This document shows, one piece after another, positions 17,145 through 27,986 of a stretch of 64,000 nucleotides of DNA (position 1 is the stretch's first letter; the number at the start of each line of letters is the position of its first letter). Source of the stretch: Streptacidiphilus sp. P02-A3a (GTDB lineage: Bacteria; Actinomycetota; Actinomycetes; Streptomycetales; Streptomycetaceae); the NCBI RefSeq assembly GCF_014084105.1, contig NZ_CP048289.1, positions 3,667,922 to 3,731,921 on the forward strand, read 5' to 3'. Below the pieces are notes generated by a model. The model was not told where the DNA came from. It saw only the letters and a program-made list of their open reading frames with translations, and did no database searches. Both the position numbers and the translations under genes were made by a program.

Positions 17145-18236
17145 TCAGCGTTCGGCGGCGGTGACCAGCTCCAGCACCGCCTCCAGGCCGCCCTGGCTGA
17201 AGGCCCGGCGCTGGCGCTGGGCCGCGTTTCCCCGCGCCAGGAGCCGCTCGATGCCGGAGCAGACCCGTTCCAGGTCCCCGGCCTCCTCGGCGGCCGGGGC
17301 GATGTGCCGCAGCAGTGAGTCGACCGCAGCCCGGGCCGTGCCCGGCCGACGGGTGAGCGGATCCATCAGGTTGCCGTCCAACCCGTGCCGGGCGGCCTGC
17401 CAGGTCGCTGCCGCGAGCAGTTCGTCGGGCAGGTCCGGCACGGGGACAGCCCGGCGGTGGTCCCGCAGCGCGTCGGCGACCAGGGCGCGGACGACACCGG
17501 CCAGGGTCACCGCGTCCTGGACCTCCAACTGAACGTCCAAGGTCCGGATCTCGATGGTGGGGTAGCGCTCGGACAGCCGGGCCTGCCAGTACAGCTGGCC
17601 CCGATCCAGGATCATGTCCGCGTCGAGCAGGGCCTGAGTGCGAGCCCGGTAGTCCGCGGCGTCGTGGAAGGCGGGTGGCGGACCGCTGACCGGCCAGCGG
17701 TCGAAGACCACCGTGCGCCAGCTCGCGAAACCGGTGTCCCGACCGTCCCACAGCGGGGAGTTCGCCCCCAGGGCCACCAACAGCGGCAACCACGGGCGGA
17801 TCCGGTTCAGCACGGCCACGCCGCTGTCCCGGTCGGGAATGCCGACGTGCACATGCATGCCGTTGATCAGCTGCTCGTCCACCAGCTGCGGTGCCGCCCG
17901 GGATATCTCCCGGTACCGCTGCTCCGCGGTGACCGGCACCGGTGTCGAAGCCCGCACCGGGGCAGCCCCGCAGGCCGCCATCCGACAACCGGCCTTCGCC
18001 GCTGCCGTCGCCACCGCTTCGCGCAGACGCGTCAGGTTCCCGTGGACCTCCCGCAACGTCCCGCAGACCGGCGTGCCCACCTCGACCTGCGCCTGGAGCA
18101 GCTCCGGCTCGACCTCTCGCCCCTCCGCCGACCCGGCCCGCTCGGCGGCGGCACGTACCCGGGCGCCCCTGGGGACCGGCAGACCGCTGCCCGGATCCAG
18201 CAGCAGATACTCTTCCTCGACCCCGATGGTGACCAT
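17145..18236 (-). CDS. YbdK-type carboxylate-amine ligase (GCS2 family)
   Basis: This enzyme of 363 residues is related to glutamate-cysteine ligase. It starts TIGVEEEYLLLDP, the GCS2 N-terminal signature. Further motifs are NGMHVHVGIPDRD, GANSPLWDGRDTGFASWR, PTIEIRTLDV and a C-terminal Arg-rich segment. The family condenses carboxylates with amines using ATP; for YbdK itself glutamate-cysteine activity is weak. The true substrate is unknown. The gene stands alone, with about 160 bp to the divergent gene at 18398. Confidence 0.88.
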   Translation of the reverse strand: MVTIGVEEEYLLLDPGSGLPVPRGARVRAAAERAGSAEGREVEPELLQAQVEVGTPVCGTLREVHGNLTRLREAVATAAAKAGCRMAACGAAPVRASTPVPVTAEQRYREISRAAPQLVDEQLINGMHVHVGIPDRDSGVAVLNRIRPWLPLLVALGANSPLWDGRDTGFASWRTVVFDRWPVSGPPPAFHDAADYRARTQALLDADMILDRGQLYWQARLSERYPTIEIRTLDVQLEVQDAVTLAGVVRALVADALRDHRRAVPVPDLPDELLAAATWQAARHGLDGNLMDPLTRRPGTARAAVDSLLRHIAPAAEEAGDLERVCSGIERLLARGNAAQRQRRAFSQGGLEAVLELVTAAER

Positions 18237-18397
18237 GAGCGACGTGTACCCGGGGTCGGTCGCACCACGCGCCGCGTTGCCGCACTGATGCTCGCAGACG
18301 TCCCAGGGGTGGCCGCCCGCCGCAGTTCGGTGGCCGGACGGGTGGTGTCGGCCCTCGGGCCGAATCCGGACCGGAGTCCGGGGGATGGCACTGCGGT

Positions 18398-18895
18398 ATG
18401 ACCGAACCGGCTCCCGACCGCCCCGACAGTGCCCACCGGCGTCCTCCCGGTGTCGACGACGCCACGGTGCGGGCCCTGGGGGCCCTCTCCAAGGCGCTGG
18501 AGACCACCGAGCGGGCCAGGGGCGCGCTGTACGACTTCCACCAGCTGACCGGCTCCGTCGACCTTCAGCTCGGCGACGCCGTCCACCTGCTCCGCGAGGC
18601 CGGGCACGAGACCCAGGCCGACCTGGTCGAGCGGGAGATCCTGGGCCGGAACACGATCCCCGGCGCTCATTGTCGATCGTGGACCGCCACCCCTGCCGTG
18701 GCCCGTGGCACGGTCAGCGCCGGTAGAGCAACAGGAACCCGTCCTGGTCGGCCACGGTGCGGTAGCCCTGGGCCTCGGCCGCTGCGATGTCGTCCTGCTG
18801 CTGGTCGCCGGAGATCGGCCAGCCCTGCGGGTCGGCTGTGTCCACCACGATCCATCGTGAGTCCAGTGGCAGACCGGGGTAGCCGAACTCGCTGA
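18398..18895 (+). pseudogene. C-terminally truncated conserved actinobacterial protein
   Basis: Residues 1 to about 89 look like a normal conserved protein: VRALGALSKALETTERARG, LYDFHQLTGS, AVHLLREAGHETQADLVERE and ILGRN. From about base 18665 the frame changes to Arg/Pro/Gly-rich sequence that lies antisense to the end of the DUF2079 gene. Intact family members, as I recall them, continue after GRN with a WTFQxVEEYD-like ending. The 3' part was therefore probably lost. A truncated but translated protein cannot be excluded. Confidence 0.6.
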
Positions 18896-20171
18896 CCGTG
18901 GTGCGCGAGGTGAGCTGAGGAGCGAGGCGGTTGGAGGCGGAGACGGTGGCCCCGTCCGGGATGAGGGCCAGGATGCGGTGGGCGACGGCCACGCGTGGGC
19001 TGGTGCTCCAGGTCGAGGGCTGGGCGAGTTGGAACAGCGGGTACTGCGGCAGGAGCGCGGCGGTGGCCGCAGTGGCGGCGACCAGGTGCGCGCGGACGGC
19101 GCGTATCCCGCCGGGCCAGCGGCTGAGCGCGTCGACCATGGCGGCGAAGGCGATGGGCATCAGGTCGGCGCTGTACTGGAACCCGGTGCCCCAGTAGGAG
19201 GGGTCGGTGGATACGAACCGCCAGAGCAGCGTCGGCACGGCAACCACCAGCAGCGGCGAGCGGACGGCGGTGAACGCGGTCGGCGCGAGCAGCAGCACCA
19301 GGGTGACCACCTTGGTGTCCGGGGTGACCAGGCCGATGGTGAGCTGGTACAGCAGGCCGCCGGGGCCTTGACCCGTGGCCGACAGGCCGCCCCAGTAGGC
19401 GTAGGTCCCGCTCGGGTTGAAGGCCGGTATCAGCACCAGGATCTCCAGCGCGCTGCCCAGTACCCCGGCCAGCGCCGTCGCCAGCCCGAGTCGACGGTGC
19501 CCGTACCAGGCGACCAGCACCCCGATCGCGGCCACCGTCAGTCCCAGGTCCTCCTTGACCAGGAGCAGCGGCAGTGCCCAGGCCACCGCGGCCCGCATGC
19601 GCCGTTCGGCGAGCGCGGTCAGTGAGAAGGCCAGCAGCGGCACGGCGAACGCGACCTCGTGGAAGTCGAACCCGACCGCCGAGGCGATGCCCCAGGAGCC
19701 GCCGTACCCGAAGGCGACGACCAGGGCGGCCGTGCGGCCGGCGGCCCGCTGCGCCCAGCGGGCCAGCGGGACGACTCCCACGGCCAGCAGCGCCGCCTGG
19801 GCCAGCAGCAGCGTCATCGGCGAGGGCCACAGCAGGTAGAACGGCGCCAGCGTGGCCAGGATCGGGGAGAAGTGGTCGCCGAGCAGTGGGAACCCGGGCC
19901 CCTTCAGCGCCGACACCGGCAGGTGCCCGTGAGCGTAGGAGCGCACCGCCTGCTCGAAGATCCCCAGGTCGTAGCCGGTGGTCAGCATGTGCTGCTGGTT
20001 TTGGACCGACACCGCCGCGTACACGGCGAACAGCAGCGCGGCCGCGCCCCACGTCCAGCGGGGGGCACCGGCCGCCCCGGCGGCAGCCGGTCGCGCGGCC
20101 GGGCCCGGCTCGGCGGCCGGCGGTGCCGGCAGTCGGCCCGGTGGCAGTGGGGAGCGGGTGGTCAGGGGCAT
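18714..20171 (-). CDS. DUF2079 polytopic membrane protein
   Basis: This 485-residue protein has about 10 or more hydrophobic segments. Family features are GYDLGIFEQAVRSYAHG and GDHFSPILATLAPFYLLWPSP near the N-terminus, then GFDFHEVAFAVPLLAFSL. DUF2079 proteins are distantly related to GT-C-type glycosyltransferases, whose acidic loop after the first helix (YDLGIFEQ) may act on lipid-linked sugars. The start ATG at 20169-20171 was chosen because it just precedes the Pro/Ala-rich leader and first helix. Its 3' end overlaps the read-through part of the truncated gene at 18398. Confidence 0.85.
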   Translation of the reverse strand: MPLTTRSPLPPGRLPAPPAAEPGPAARPAAAGAAGAPRWTWGAAALLFAVYAAVSVQNQQHMLTTGYDLGIFEQAVRSYAHGHLPVSALKGPGFPLLGDHFSPILATLAPFYLLWPSPMTLLLAQAALLAVGVVPLARWAQRAAGRTAALVVAFGYGGSWGIASAVGFDFHEVAFAVPLLAFSLTALAERRMRAAVAWALPLLLVKEDLGLTVAAIGVLVAWYGHRRLGLATALAGVLGSALEILVLIPAFNPSGTYAYWGGLSATGQGPGGLLYQLTIGLVTPDTKVVTLVLLLAPTAFTAVRSPLLVVAVPTLLWRFVSTDPSYWGTGFQYSADLMPIAFAAMVDALSRWPGGIRAVRAHLVAATAATAALLPQYPLFQLAQPSTWSTSPRVAVAHRILALIPDGATVSASNRLAPQLTSRTTVSEFGYPGLPLDSRWIVVDTADPQGWPISGDQQQDDIAAAEAQGYRTVADQDGFLLLYRR

Positions 20172-20306
20172 GTCGGTGCGGCCTTCCGTCGTGGAGCGTC
20201 CTGCTCGTTCGGTGGGCCCACTGTGCCCAAGGGACGCTGACGCCCCGCTGTCCGAACCTGACCGCGTGATCAGGAACGCCCGGGACGGCTGTGCCAGGCT
20301 GGGTGA

Positions 20307-20997
20307 GTGCGAATCCTGGTGGTGGAGGACGAACGGGAGCTGGCCGCGACGCTCCGACGCGGGCTGTCCGCGGAGGGCTACACCGTCGACGTCGCCCACG
20401 ACGGCCGAGAGGGGCTGTGGAAGGCCCGCACCGGCGACTACGCGGCGATCATCCTGGACCTGATGCTGCCGGTGCTCAACGGCTACCGGGTCTGTGCCGA
20501 GCTGCGGCGCGAGCGGATCGGCACGCCGATCCTGGTGCTCAGCGCCAAGGACGGCGACTGGGACCAGGCCGAGGCCCTGGACACCGGCGCCGACGACTAC
20601 CTCGCCAAGCCCTTCTCCTACCTGGTGCTGGTGGCCCGGCTGCGGGCGCTGCTGCGCCGCGCCCCCGGCCAGGGGGTGCCGCTGCTGACGGTCGGCGACC
20701 TCACCGTGGACCTGGCCGCCCGCAGCTGCCGCCGCGCGGGCACGGCGGTCGCGCTCACCCCCCGCGAGTTCGCCATCGCCGAGGTGCTGGCCCGACGGCC
20801 CGGCGAGGCGGTGTCCAAGCACGAGCTGCTGCACCACGCCTGGCCGGACGAGGCAGAGGACCCCAACCTGGTCGAGGTCCGGATCAGCGCCCTGCGCCGC
20901 AAGATCGACACCCCGTTCGGCCGCGCCTCACTGCAGACCGTGCGCGGCCTGGGCTACCGCCTGGTCGACGACCGCAGGGCCGAGCACGGGGACGACG

Positions 20998-21008
<11 letters not shown>
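20307..21008 (+). CDS. OmpR/PhoB-family response regulator
   Basis: The product has 233 residues. The receiver domain (about residues 1-115) shows acidic residues VEDE near the N-terminus, the phospho-acceptor Asp in IILDLMLPVLNG, the Ser/Thr site in LVLSAKD, and the Lys in LAKPFSY. A winged-helix DNA-binding domain follows (about residues 125-225), with LTPREFAIAEVLA and VRGLGYRLVDD. The GTG at 20307 begins MRILVVEDE. It overlaps its kinase gene by 11 nt, so the two form one operon. Confidence 0.95.
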
Positions 21009-22536
<1,528 letters not shown>

Positions 22537-22724
22537 GTCCGTCCCCGGGAGGGCGAGTGAATCGGCTGTCCGGCGCTGCCGCAGATGCCCCCGGGCAGCG
22601 GCATTGTCGCGGGGAGGACCTCGCCGCCGCCGTCCGCCCATGCCGCCCCGGCTGCCGGACGCGACGACACCCCGGCCTCGACCGACCAGTGCCGGTGAGC
22701 AGCACGGACCCTGCGGTGGAAGCC

Positions 22725-22769
22725 CGCGCGGGGTGGCGGATCCGCGGCTGCGCCGCCCCACCCCCCGCG
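22725..22769. terminator. GC-rich inverted repeat between convergent genes
   Basis: An imperfect stem (CGCGGGGTGGCGG against CCGCCCCACCCC) lies between the end of the kinase gene and the convergent methyltransferase gene. Position and structure fit a bidirectional terminator. The rest of the roughly 240-bp spacer shows no gene. Confidence 0.45.
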
Positions 22770-22778
22770 GAGGTCGCC

Positions 22779-23447
22779 TCAGCTCGTTCTGACGGAGAGT
22801 TCGATCCCGCTCTCCAGCACGGTGGATTCGTACATCCCCGAGTTCCTGACGTGCTCGAGGTAGTCGGGGGCGTGCCCGGTGTCGTCCGCGATCAGCAGCG
22901 CCCCGACGGGCAGATGACCCTCAAGGAGGGCAAGGACGGGCAGGTACAGCTGCTTTGCCCCGTCGAGGAAGACCAGATCGATCGCCCCCGGCAGGTCGTG
23001 GGCGAGAGTGTCGAGTGCGTCGCCGTCACGGATGTCGGTGCCATCGGCCAGTCCGGCTTCGGCGAGGTTCTGACGCGCCTGCGCCACCTTGCCGGGTTCG
23101 AACTCGGAGCCGATGAGCAACCCGCCGCCGTTGTCGTGGACGGCGGCGGCGAGGTGGAGGGTGGACAGCCCGAAGGAAGTGCCGAACTCGACCACCGTGC
23201 GAGCGTGCCGGGTGCGCGCGAGGATGTAGAGCAGCCGGGCGATGGGGCGGGAGACGGCGAGGTGGGCGTCCTTCGCGTTCAGGTACAGGCTGCGGTAGTC
23301 GTCGGCACCGGCCTTCCACGCCGCGAGCTCATCGGGCGACAGGCCCGCGATCCAGTCGCGCAGCCGCTGCTGGGAGGCGTCCGCTTCGGCGTAGAGGCGG
23401 TCGAGCAGGGCGGCGAACTTCGGTTCTGCCAGTGTGTTCGTGGTCAT
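22779..23447 (-). CDS. Class I SAM-dependent O-methyltransferase
   Basis: The product has 222 residues. It contains the SAM-binding motif I ARTVVEFGTSFGLSTLHLA, an acidic residue after strand 2 (IGSEFEP), DGDALDTL, and the catalytic-site segment DLVFLDGAKQLY. This layout is close to the catechol/caffeoyl-CoA type O-methyltransferase family, with LLIADDTGHAP near the C-terminus. It is the last gene of a four-gene minus-strand operon, following the SnoaL-like gene by 38 bp. The substrate is unknown. Confidence 0.85.
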   Translation of the reverse strand: MTTNTLAEPKFAALLDRLYAEADASQQRLRDWIAGLSPDELAAWKAGADDYRSLYLNAKDAHLAVSRPIARLLYILARTRHARTVVEFGTSFGLSTLHLAAAVHDNGGGLLIGSEFEPGKVAQARQNLAEAGLADGTDIRDGDALDTLAHDLPGAIDLVFLDGAKQLYLPVLALLEGHLPVGALLIADDTGHAPDYLEHVRNSGMYESTVLESGIELSVRTS

Positions 23448-23485
23448 CTTGATCCGGTTTCTGTGTGTGCTGCGGTGGGCTCCCG

Positions 23486-23971
23486 CTAGAGCCGACCGCC
23501 GGTGGCGGTTCGGGTGTAGAGATCGGCGTTGCCCTCAAGTGGCGCGGTTCTGGCGACGGTGAGCTCTTCGACCAGCCAGCGTGTGCCGGTTCTGCGCAGG
23601 AGCAGGTCCCAGGTGCCGTGCATGACGCACACCGCGTCATGCGGGTCGGGTGCGTCACGCAAGTGGTGGTGGGCCAGAACGTGGGCCCGGCAAGAGGCGC
23701 GGTCGGCGTCGGCTTCGAGGTCGACGACGAGGTTGGCGGTGAGGTGATGGGTGGCGGTGAAGCCGCCTGCGACGCTGCGCGCCCGGTCGACGAAGTCCTC
23801 GGCGCTGATCTCGCCGGCGGGCACACCGAGGTGCCTGGAGAGGTCGAGGCCGACGCGGTCGGCGAGCAGGAGGCGCAGGCCTGCCCAGTCGCAAGCGTCC
23901 TGTGCTGCGGCGAGTCGGGCGACGACCTCGCCGACCGCGAGCCGGTCGGCGAGGGATCCGATGGAGGTCAT
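23486..23971 (-). CDS. SnoaL/NTF2-like protein
   Basis: This 161-residue protein belongs to the SnoaL-like ketosteroid-isomerase fold. It begins with ADRLAVGEVVARLAAAQDACDW and ends with TWDLLLRRTGTRWLVEELTV, the usual last two strands. These proteins act as small-molecule cyclases, isomerases or dehydratases, or as binding proteins. It is probably co-transcribed with the flanking genes (spacers 38 and 43 bp). Confidence 0.85.
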   Translation of the reverse strand: MTSIGSLADRLAVGEVVARLAAAQDACDWAGLRLLLADRVGLDLSRHLGVPAGEISAEDFVDRARSVAGGFTATHHLTANLVVDLEADADRASCRAHVLAHHHLRDAPDPHDAVCVMHGTWDLLLRRTGTRWLVEELTVARTAPLEGNADLYTRTATGGRL

Positions 23972-24014
23972 GGCGCACTCCTTACCTGAGCACGGGTCAG
24001 TACTTGAGCACGGG

Positions 24015-24632
24015 TCAGTGTTCGAGCGGGATGGCGACCTGCCCGCGACGGTGCGGCTCCTGCGCCTCGTCGAGCATGGCCGCGGCCACAGTGCTCCGGC
24101 TCACCCGGGCGGGGAAGAACCGCCTCGGTGCGCCGTCGAGACCGACGGTGCGCCGATCGGGACTGAGCGGTCCGTTGGACAGCGGCCCGGCGTGGAAGAC
24201 CGTGCCGCCGGCTGCCAGGACGGTCGCGTCCGCGGTGACCTTGTCGGCCAGCTCTGCCCCCATCGCCTTGAGCAGGGTGCGGGTGGCCCATCCGGCAGCC
24301 TGCGCGGACGGGCCGGTGCCGTAGGCGCCCAGCCAGACGATCCGCCCGGGACCGGCATCGGCCAGGGCACGCGCGCCGAGGGTGAGCGTGCCGGGGCCGT
24401 CGCCCTTGGCCACACCGAGCCCGGACAGCACGACCTCGCTGCCGCGCAGTGCGGCTTCGACGGAGCGCGGGTCGTGCACGTCGGCGGCCACGCGCGTCAG
24501 GCGCGGGTGGTCCGGGAGGCTGATGCGCGCCGGGGTGCGGGCGATGGCGGTGACGGTGTGTCCGCGTTCCAGGGCTTGGCGGGTCAGTGCGAGCCCGGTG
24601 GCACCGGAGGCCGCGAGGATGGCCAGGTTCAT
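24015..24632 (-). CDS. NAD(P)-binding (NmrA/SDR-like) protein
   Basis: This is a 205-residue Rossmann-fold protein with the N-terminal motif ILAASGATGLALTRQALERGH (the GASGxTG pattern of atypical SDR/NmrA proteins). IVWLGAYGTGPS and PGRI sit in the core. No Tyr-x-x-x-Lys catalytic pair is evident, so it may be a reductase of the flavin-reductase/NmrA type or a redox sensor. It lies in the operon next to the IMPase-like gene. Confidence 0.85.
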   Translation of the reverse strand: MNLAILAASGATGLALTRQALERGHTVTAIARTPARISLPDHPRLTRVAADVHDPRSVEAALRGSEVVLSGLGVAKGDGPGTLTLGARALADAGPGRIVWLGAYGTGPSAQAAGWATRTLLKAMGAELADKVTADATVLAAGGTVFHAGPLSNGPLSPDRRTVGLDGAPRRFFPARVSRSTVAAAMLDEAQEPHRRGQVAIPLEH

Positions 24633-24678
24633 GTCGGTCCCCTGCAGGTGGATTGGATGGCGCTTGGGTGCGGACAGT

Positions 24679-25506
24679 TCAGGAGATCGGGGCGAGCACC
24701 TGCACGGCCGCGGCGTGCAGGCCAGGAGCGGAGGCCAGGACGGTGTCGCTGCCCGGGGACCAGGGAGCGCCGTCGACGCGGGTGACGATGCCGCCCGCCT
24801 CGGTGATCATCAGCGCGCCGGCGGCCACTCCGGGCAGCGTGGGCTCGTACTGCCAGAACACGTCGTGGTGCCCGGCGGCCACCAGCAGCATCGGGAAGGT
24901 CGAGGGCACGCCGACACGCACCAGCAACGCCCGGTGCAGCATCGCGGCGACCGACCGGCCGATCCGCTCGTAGGTGCCCTCCTGGTCGGCCTCGGCCTGG
25001 CCGGTGTCCACGATCGCCGCGTCCAGCTCGCGCTTCGCGGACACGCGCAGCGCCGCGCCGTTCAACTGCGCGCCGCCGCCGCGCAGCGCGGTGTAGGTCA
25101 GATCGCCCACCGGTCGGCGGACGACGGCCAGCACCGGCTCCCCATCGCGTACCAGGGCCACGCTCACCGCCCACTCCGGCAGCCCGTGCACATGGTTGAC
25201 GTTGCCTTCGACCTCGTCGACCACCCACCATTCACCCGGCGGCAGCGCGGTGGTCTCGTACTCCTGCGGCAACCATCGCGCGTCCGGACGCAGCGCCGTC
25301 AGGGCCGGGCGTAGGATCGCGAGCGAGACCTCGCTGTCGGCGGTACCGGCGCGGAACATCGCAGCCCGGTCGGCCGGGCGCGCCGAGACGCTGTAGCGGG
25401 CCTCCAGAGCGCGGCCGGCCTCCACGGCGGCCCGGACGACCGCCGAGAGCAGCGCGCTGTCGTCGGTCGAAGCGGTGGCGGCAACGCGGGAAGGGGATGC
25501 GGTCAT
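24679..25506 (-). CDS. Inositol monophosphatase-like protein with altered active site
   Basis: The product has 275 residues. The fold of the IMPase/FBPase/CysQ superfamily is recognisable: WWVVDEVEGNVNHVHG stands where active enzymes have WxVDPIDGTxNF, and LITEAGGIVTRVDG is near the end. Two key metal ligands appear changed: DPxDGT is DEVEGN, and the late WD motif (PWDVAAG) is LPGVAAG. The protein may be a non-catalytic or repurposed homologue. It is the first gene of the operon and divergent from the LysR gene. Confidence 0.8.
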   Translation of the reverse strand: MTASPSRVAATASTDDSALLSAVVRAAVEAGRALEARYSVSARPADRAAMFRAGTADSEVSLAILRPALTALRPDARWLPQEYETTALPPGEWWVVDEVEGNVNHVHGLPEWAVSVALVRDGEPVLAVVRRPVGDLTYTALRGGGAQLNGAALRVSAKRELDAAIVDTGQAEADQEGTYERIGRSVAAMLHRALLVRVGVPSTFPMLLVAAGHHDVFWQYEPTLPGVAAGALMITEAGGIVTRVDGAPWSPGSDTVLASAPGLHAAAVQVLAPIS

Positions 25507-25619
25507 GACGGAACCTCATTCACTGCGGCGGACCGGCCTGCCCGATCCGGACTCCTCCGACGCTAGATCCCCGCTCAGATGATTGCCAGTGCACTCTTGT
25601 AAGGCCAGAAGTTACCCTG
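25507..25619. promoter_or_regulatory. Divergent promoter region of LysR/operon pair
   Basis: The 113-bp spacer between the divergent IMPase-like and LysR genes is less GC-rich than its surroundings. It holds an 8-bp palindrome AGTGCACT (25588-25595) within TTGCCAGTGCACTCTTG. LysR regulators typically bind such interrupted dyads between their own gene and the divergent target. The assignment is by position. Confidence 0.5.
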
Positions 25620-26555
25620 ATGCATGTGGATCTGAACCTGCTGGTCGCGCTCGACGCCCTGCTCGAAGAGAACAGCGTCGCCGGCGCCGCCGACCGCCTG
25701 CACCTGTCCCCGCCTGCGATGAGCCGCACCCTTGCCCGCATTCGCAAAGCGACCGGCGACGACATCCTGGTACGCACCGGCCGCACGATGACACCGACCC
25801 CCCGTGCTCTGGAACTGCGTGGCGAGGCACGCGAACTCGTGATGCGCGCCCGCGCCGCCCTCACCCCCCTCACCACACTCGACCTCCAACACCTCGAACG
25901 CAGTTTCACCCTGCGCTGCCACGACGCCCTGGTCACGGCCATGGCCCCGCCACTGATCAGCACCCTCGCGCATTCGGCGCCACGGGTGGCGATCAGGTTC
26001 CTCGCCGAACCCTCCGCCGACATCGCCGACCTCGCCCGCGGCCAGACGGACTTCGAGGTCGGCGCCGCCGCACCCGACCGACCCGAGATCGCCACCCGAA
26101 CGATCGGCACCGACCGCATGGTCGCCGTCATGCGCCCGGACCACCCTCTGGCAACGGGCGACCTCACCCCGCAACGCTTCGCACAGGCCCAGCACATCAC
26201 CATCTCCCGCCGCGGACGCCTGTCCGGCCCGATCGACGACGCACTGGCCGAACTCGGCCTGCGGCGGCACGTCAGCGCCTCCCTCCCCACCACCAGCGCC
26301 GCACTCGACCTGACCGCCTGCACCCAGGCCGTGGCGGTCGTCGCCGAACACGTATGCCGACCGCTCTGGACAACCCTGGGCCTGCACGCCCGCCCGCTCC
26401 CCTTCGACGTTCCCGACGTGCCGATGATCGTCGCCTGGCACCACCGCTACGACACCGACCCCGCCCACGCCTGGCTACGCACCCGACTCGTCCACACGCT
26501 GCGCACCCTCATCGACCCGAGCGCCCCGGATACCGCACCGACACCACAGCCCTGA
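25620..26555 (+). CDS. LysR-family transcriptional regulator
   Basis: The regulator has 311 residues. The N-terminal winged helix (LLVALDALLEENSVAGAADRL, SPPAMSRTLARIRKATGD) is followed by the effector-binding domain, about residues 90-300. It resembles the NodD/PcpR branch, with MHVDLNLLVALDALL at the start. It very probably controls the divergent four-gene operon 22779-25506. Confidence 0.92.
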   Translation: MHVDLNLLVALDALLEENSVAGAADRLHLSPPAMSRTLARIRKATGDDILVRTGRTMTPTPRALELRGEARELVMRARAALTPLTTLDLQHLERSFTLRCHDALVTAMAPPLISTLAHSAPRVAIRFLAEPSADIADLARGQTDFEVGAAAPDRPEIATRTIGTDRMVAVMRPDHPLATGDLTPQRFAQAQHITISRRGRLSGPIDDALAELGLRRHVSASLPTTSAALDLTACTQAVAVVAEHVCRPLWTTLGLHARPLPFDVPDVPMIVAWHHRYDTDPAHAWLRTRLVHTLRTLIDPSAPDTAPTPQP

Positions 26556-26717
26556 ACAGGGGTCACCGTCCCGTTGTCGCAGGGGGATGCGTAGCTGCGG
26601 TCGCCGTCATCGTCGTCACCGTCGGAGCCGGGGATGACGCGGTTGATGGGGTCAGTACGGTGCCGCCGGAATTGTTGGCCGTTCCCGTGCACAGCAGAGC
26701 GGGAGCGTAGAAGGGGG

Positions 26718-27011
26718 TCAGGGCGTGAAGGTTACGCCGGTGAGGCGTTCGCTCTCGGCCCACAGTCGGGTGCCTTCGGCCGGGTCGTCGGCGCCTGAGG
26801 GCAGGGCGACCGGCTTGGGGGTGCCGGCGGCCTGTCGGCGGAAGGAGGACGGGCCGATGAATGCGCCGTTGTGCGCGTCGGGGCTGGTGGCCGCATAGAG
26901 GCTGGGCCAAGCGGCACCTTCGGCCGAGCCCATCGCGATGTTCCCCAGCAGCTTGGTGGCGCGACCGACGAAGGCTCCCTGGGTGTGGCGCTGCAGGTTG
27001 GTCATCCATCC
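26718..27011 (-). pseudogene. 3' fragment of short-chain dehydrogenase
   Basis: The minus-strand reading WMTNLQRHTQG, SLYAATSPDAHNGAFIGP and RLWAESERLTGV matches the last third of SDR oxidoreductases of the protochlorophyllide-reductase-like group (typically HPGxxxTNLQ, LYAATAPD, LWxxSExLTG). The cofactor-binding half and the YxxxK motif are absent. The homology stops near 27011, next to the transposase remnant, which suggests insertion or deletion there. Confidence 0.7.
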
Positions 27012-27029
27012 ACGTCTGTTCATGACCCT

Positions 27030-27986
27030 CTGTGCGGAAAGATGAAATCCCTGGTGCAGCACTTCCTGGTCGACGGGCGCGGAAGGTTCCGGCCGCGCAC
27101 CGAGCGCGACGGCCAGCCGCCCTCCCGGGTGCGGATCGAGTCGCCGTACGAGACCGAGGCACGCTGGACACGGCGCGGCGACACCCGCTGGACCGGCTAT
27201 CTCGTGCACGTGACCGAGACCTGCGACGACAAGAGCATCAACGTCATCACCGACGTGGCCACCGTCGTCTCCAGCGCAGACAGTCAGGCACTGCCCGGCA
27301 TCCACGACCGCCTCAGGCGCCGCCGCCTACTCCCCGGGCAGCACCTGGTCGACGGCGGCTACACCTCCGTCGCCGGCATGGACAACGCCGCCCGCCTCCA
27401 CCGCGTCACCATGATCGGACCGCTTCCCTCCAGCACCAGCCCGCAGCACCGGGCCCAGGACGGCTTCGGCCGGGAGAACTTCGTCATCGACTTCGACCAA
27501 CGCGAGGTCAACTGCCCCAACGGGCAGGTCAGCGGCAACTGGAGGGACCTTCCGGTGAAGGAACCGACCTCAGTGGTGGTCCGCTTCGACGCCCGCCAGT
27601 GCGGCCGCTGCCCCGAGAAGACCGCGTGCACCCCGGGCCCGTTCCGCAGCCTGTACTTCCCCACCCGCCACCTGCACGAACTCCAGGCCAAGAACCGCGC
27701 CGACCAGCAGGACCCGGACTGGCGCAGGCCCTACGGGCTGCGCTCGGGAGCCGAGGGCACCATCGAGGAGTTCGCGCACGGCCACCGAGCACGCCGATGC
27801 CGCTACCGCGGCCTGGCCAAGACCCACGTCCAGCACGTCCTGACCGCACTCGCGATCAACGTCGAACGGCTCAGCGCGCAAGAACCCGTCGACTCCGCCT
27901 ACCGACCCCGCCCTCCCACAGCCTTCCAGCAGTACCTCGACGCACACGGGCTGCCCCGCCCCCTGTGGTGGCGCCAAGGCCAGTGA
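27030..27986 (+). pseudogene. 5'-truncated IS1182-family transposase
   Basis: The reading frame encodes the C-terminal half of an IS1182-type DDE transposase. It shows SPYETEARW, TGYLVHVTETCDD, LLPGQHLVDGGYTS, a CxxC segment CGRCPEKTACTPG, then GAEGTIEEFAHGHRARRCRYRG and THVQHVLTALAINVERL. The N-terminal third and the first catalytic Asp are missing. No terminal inverted repeats were found. The element is dead and marks a past rearrangement. Confidence 0.75.
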
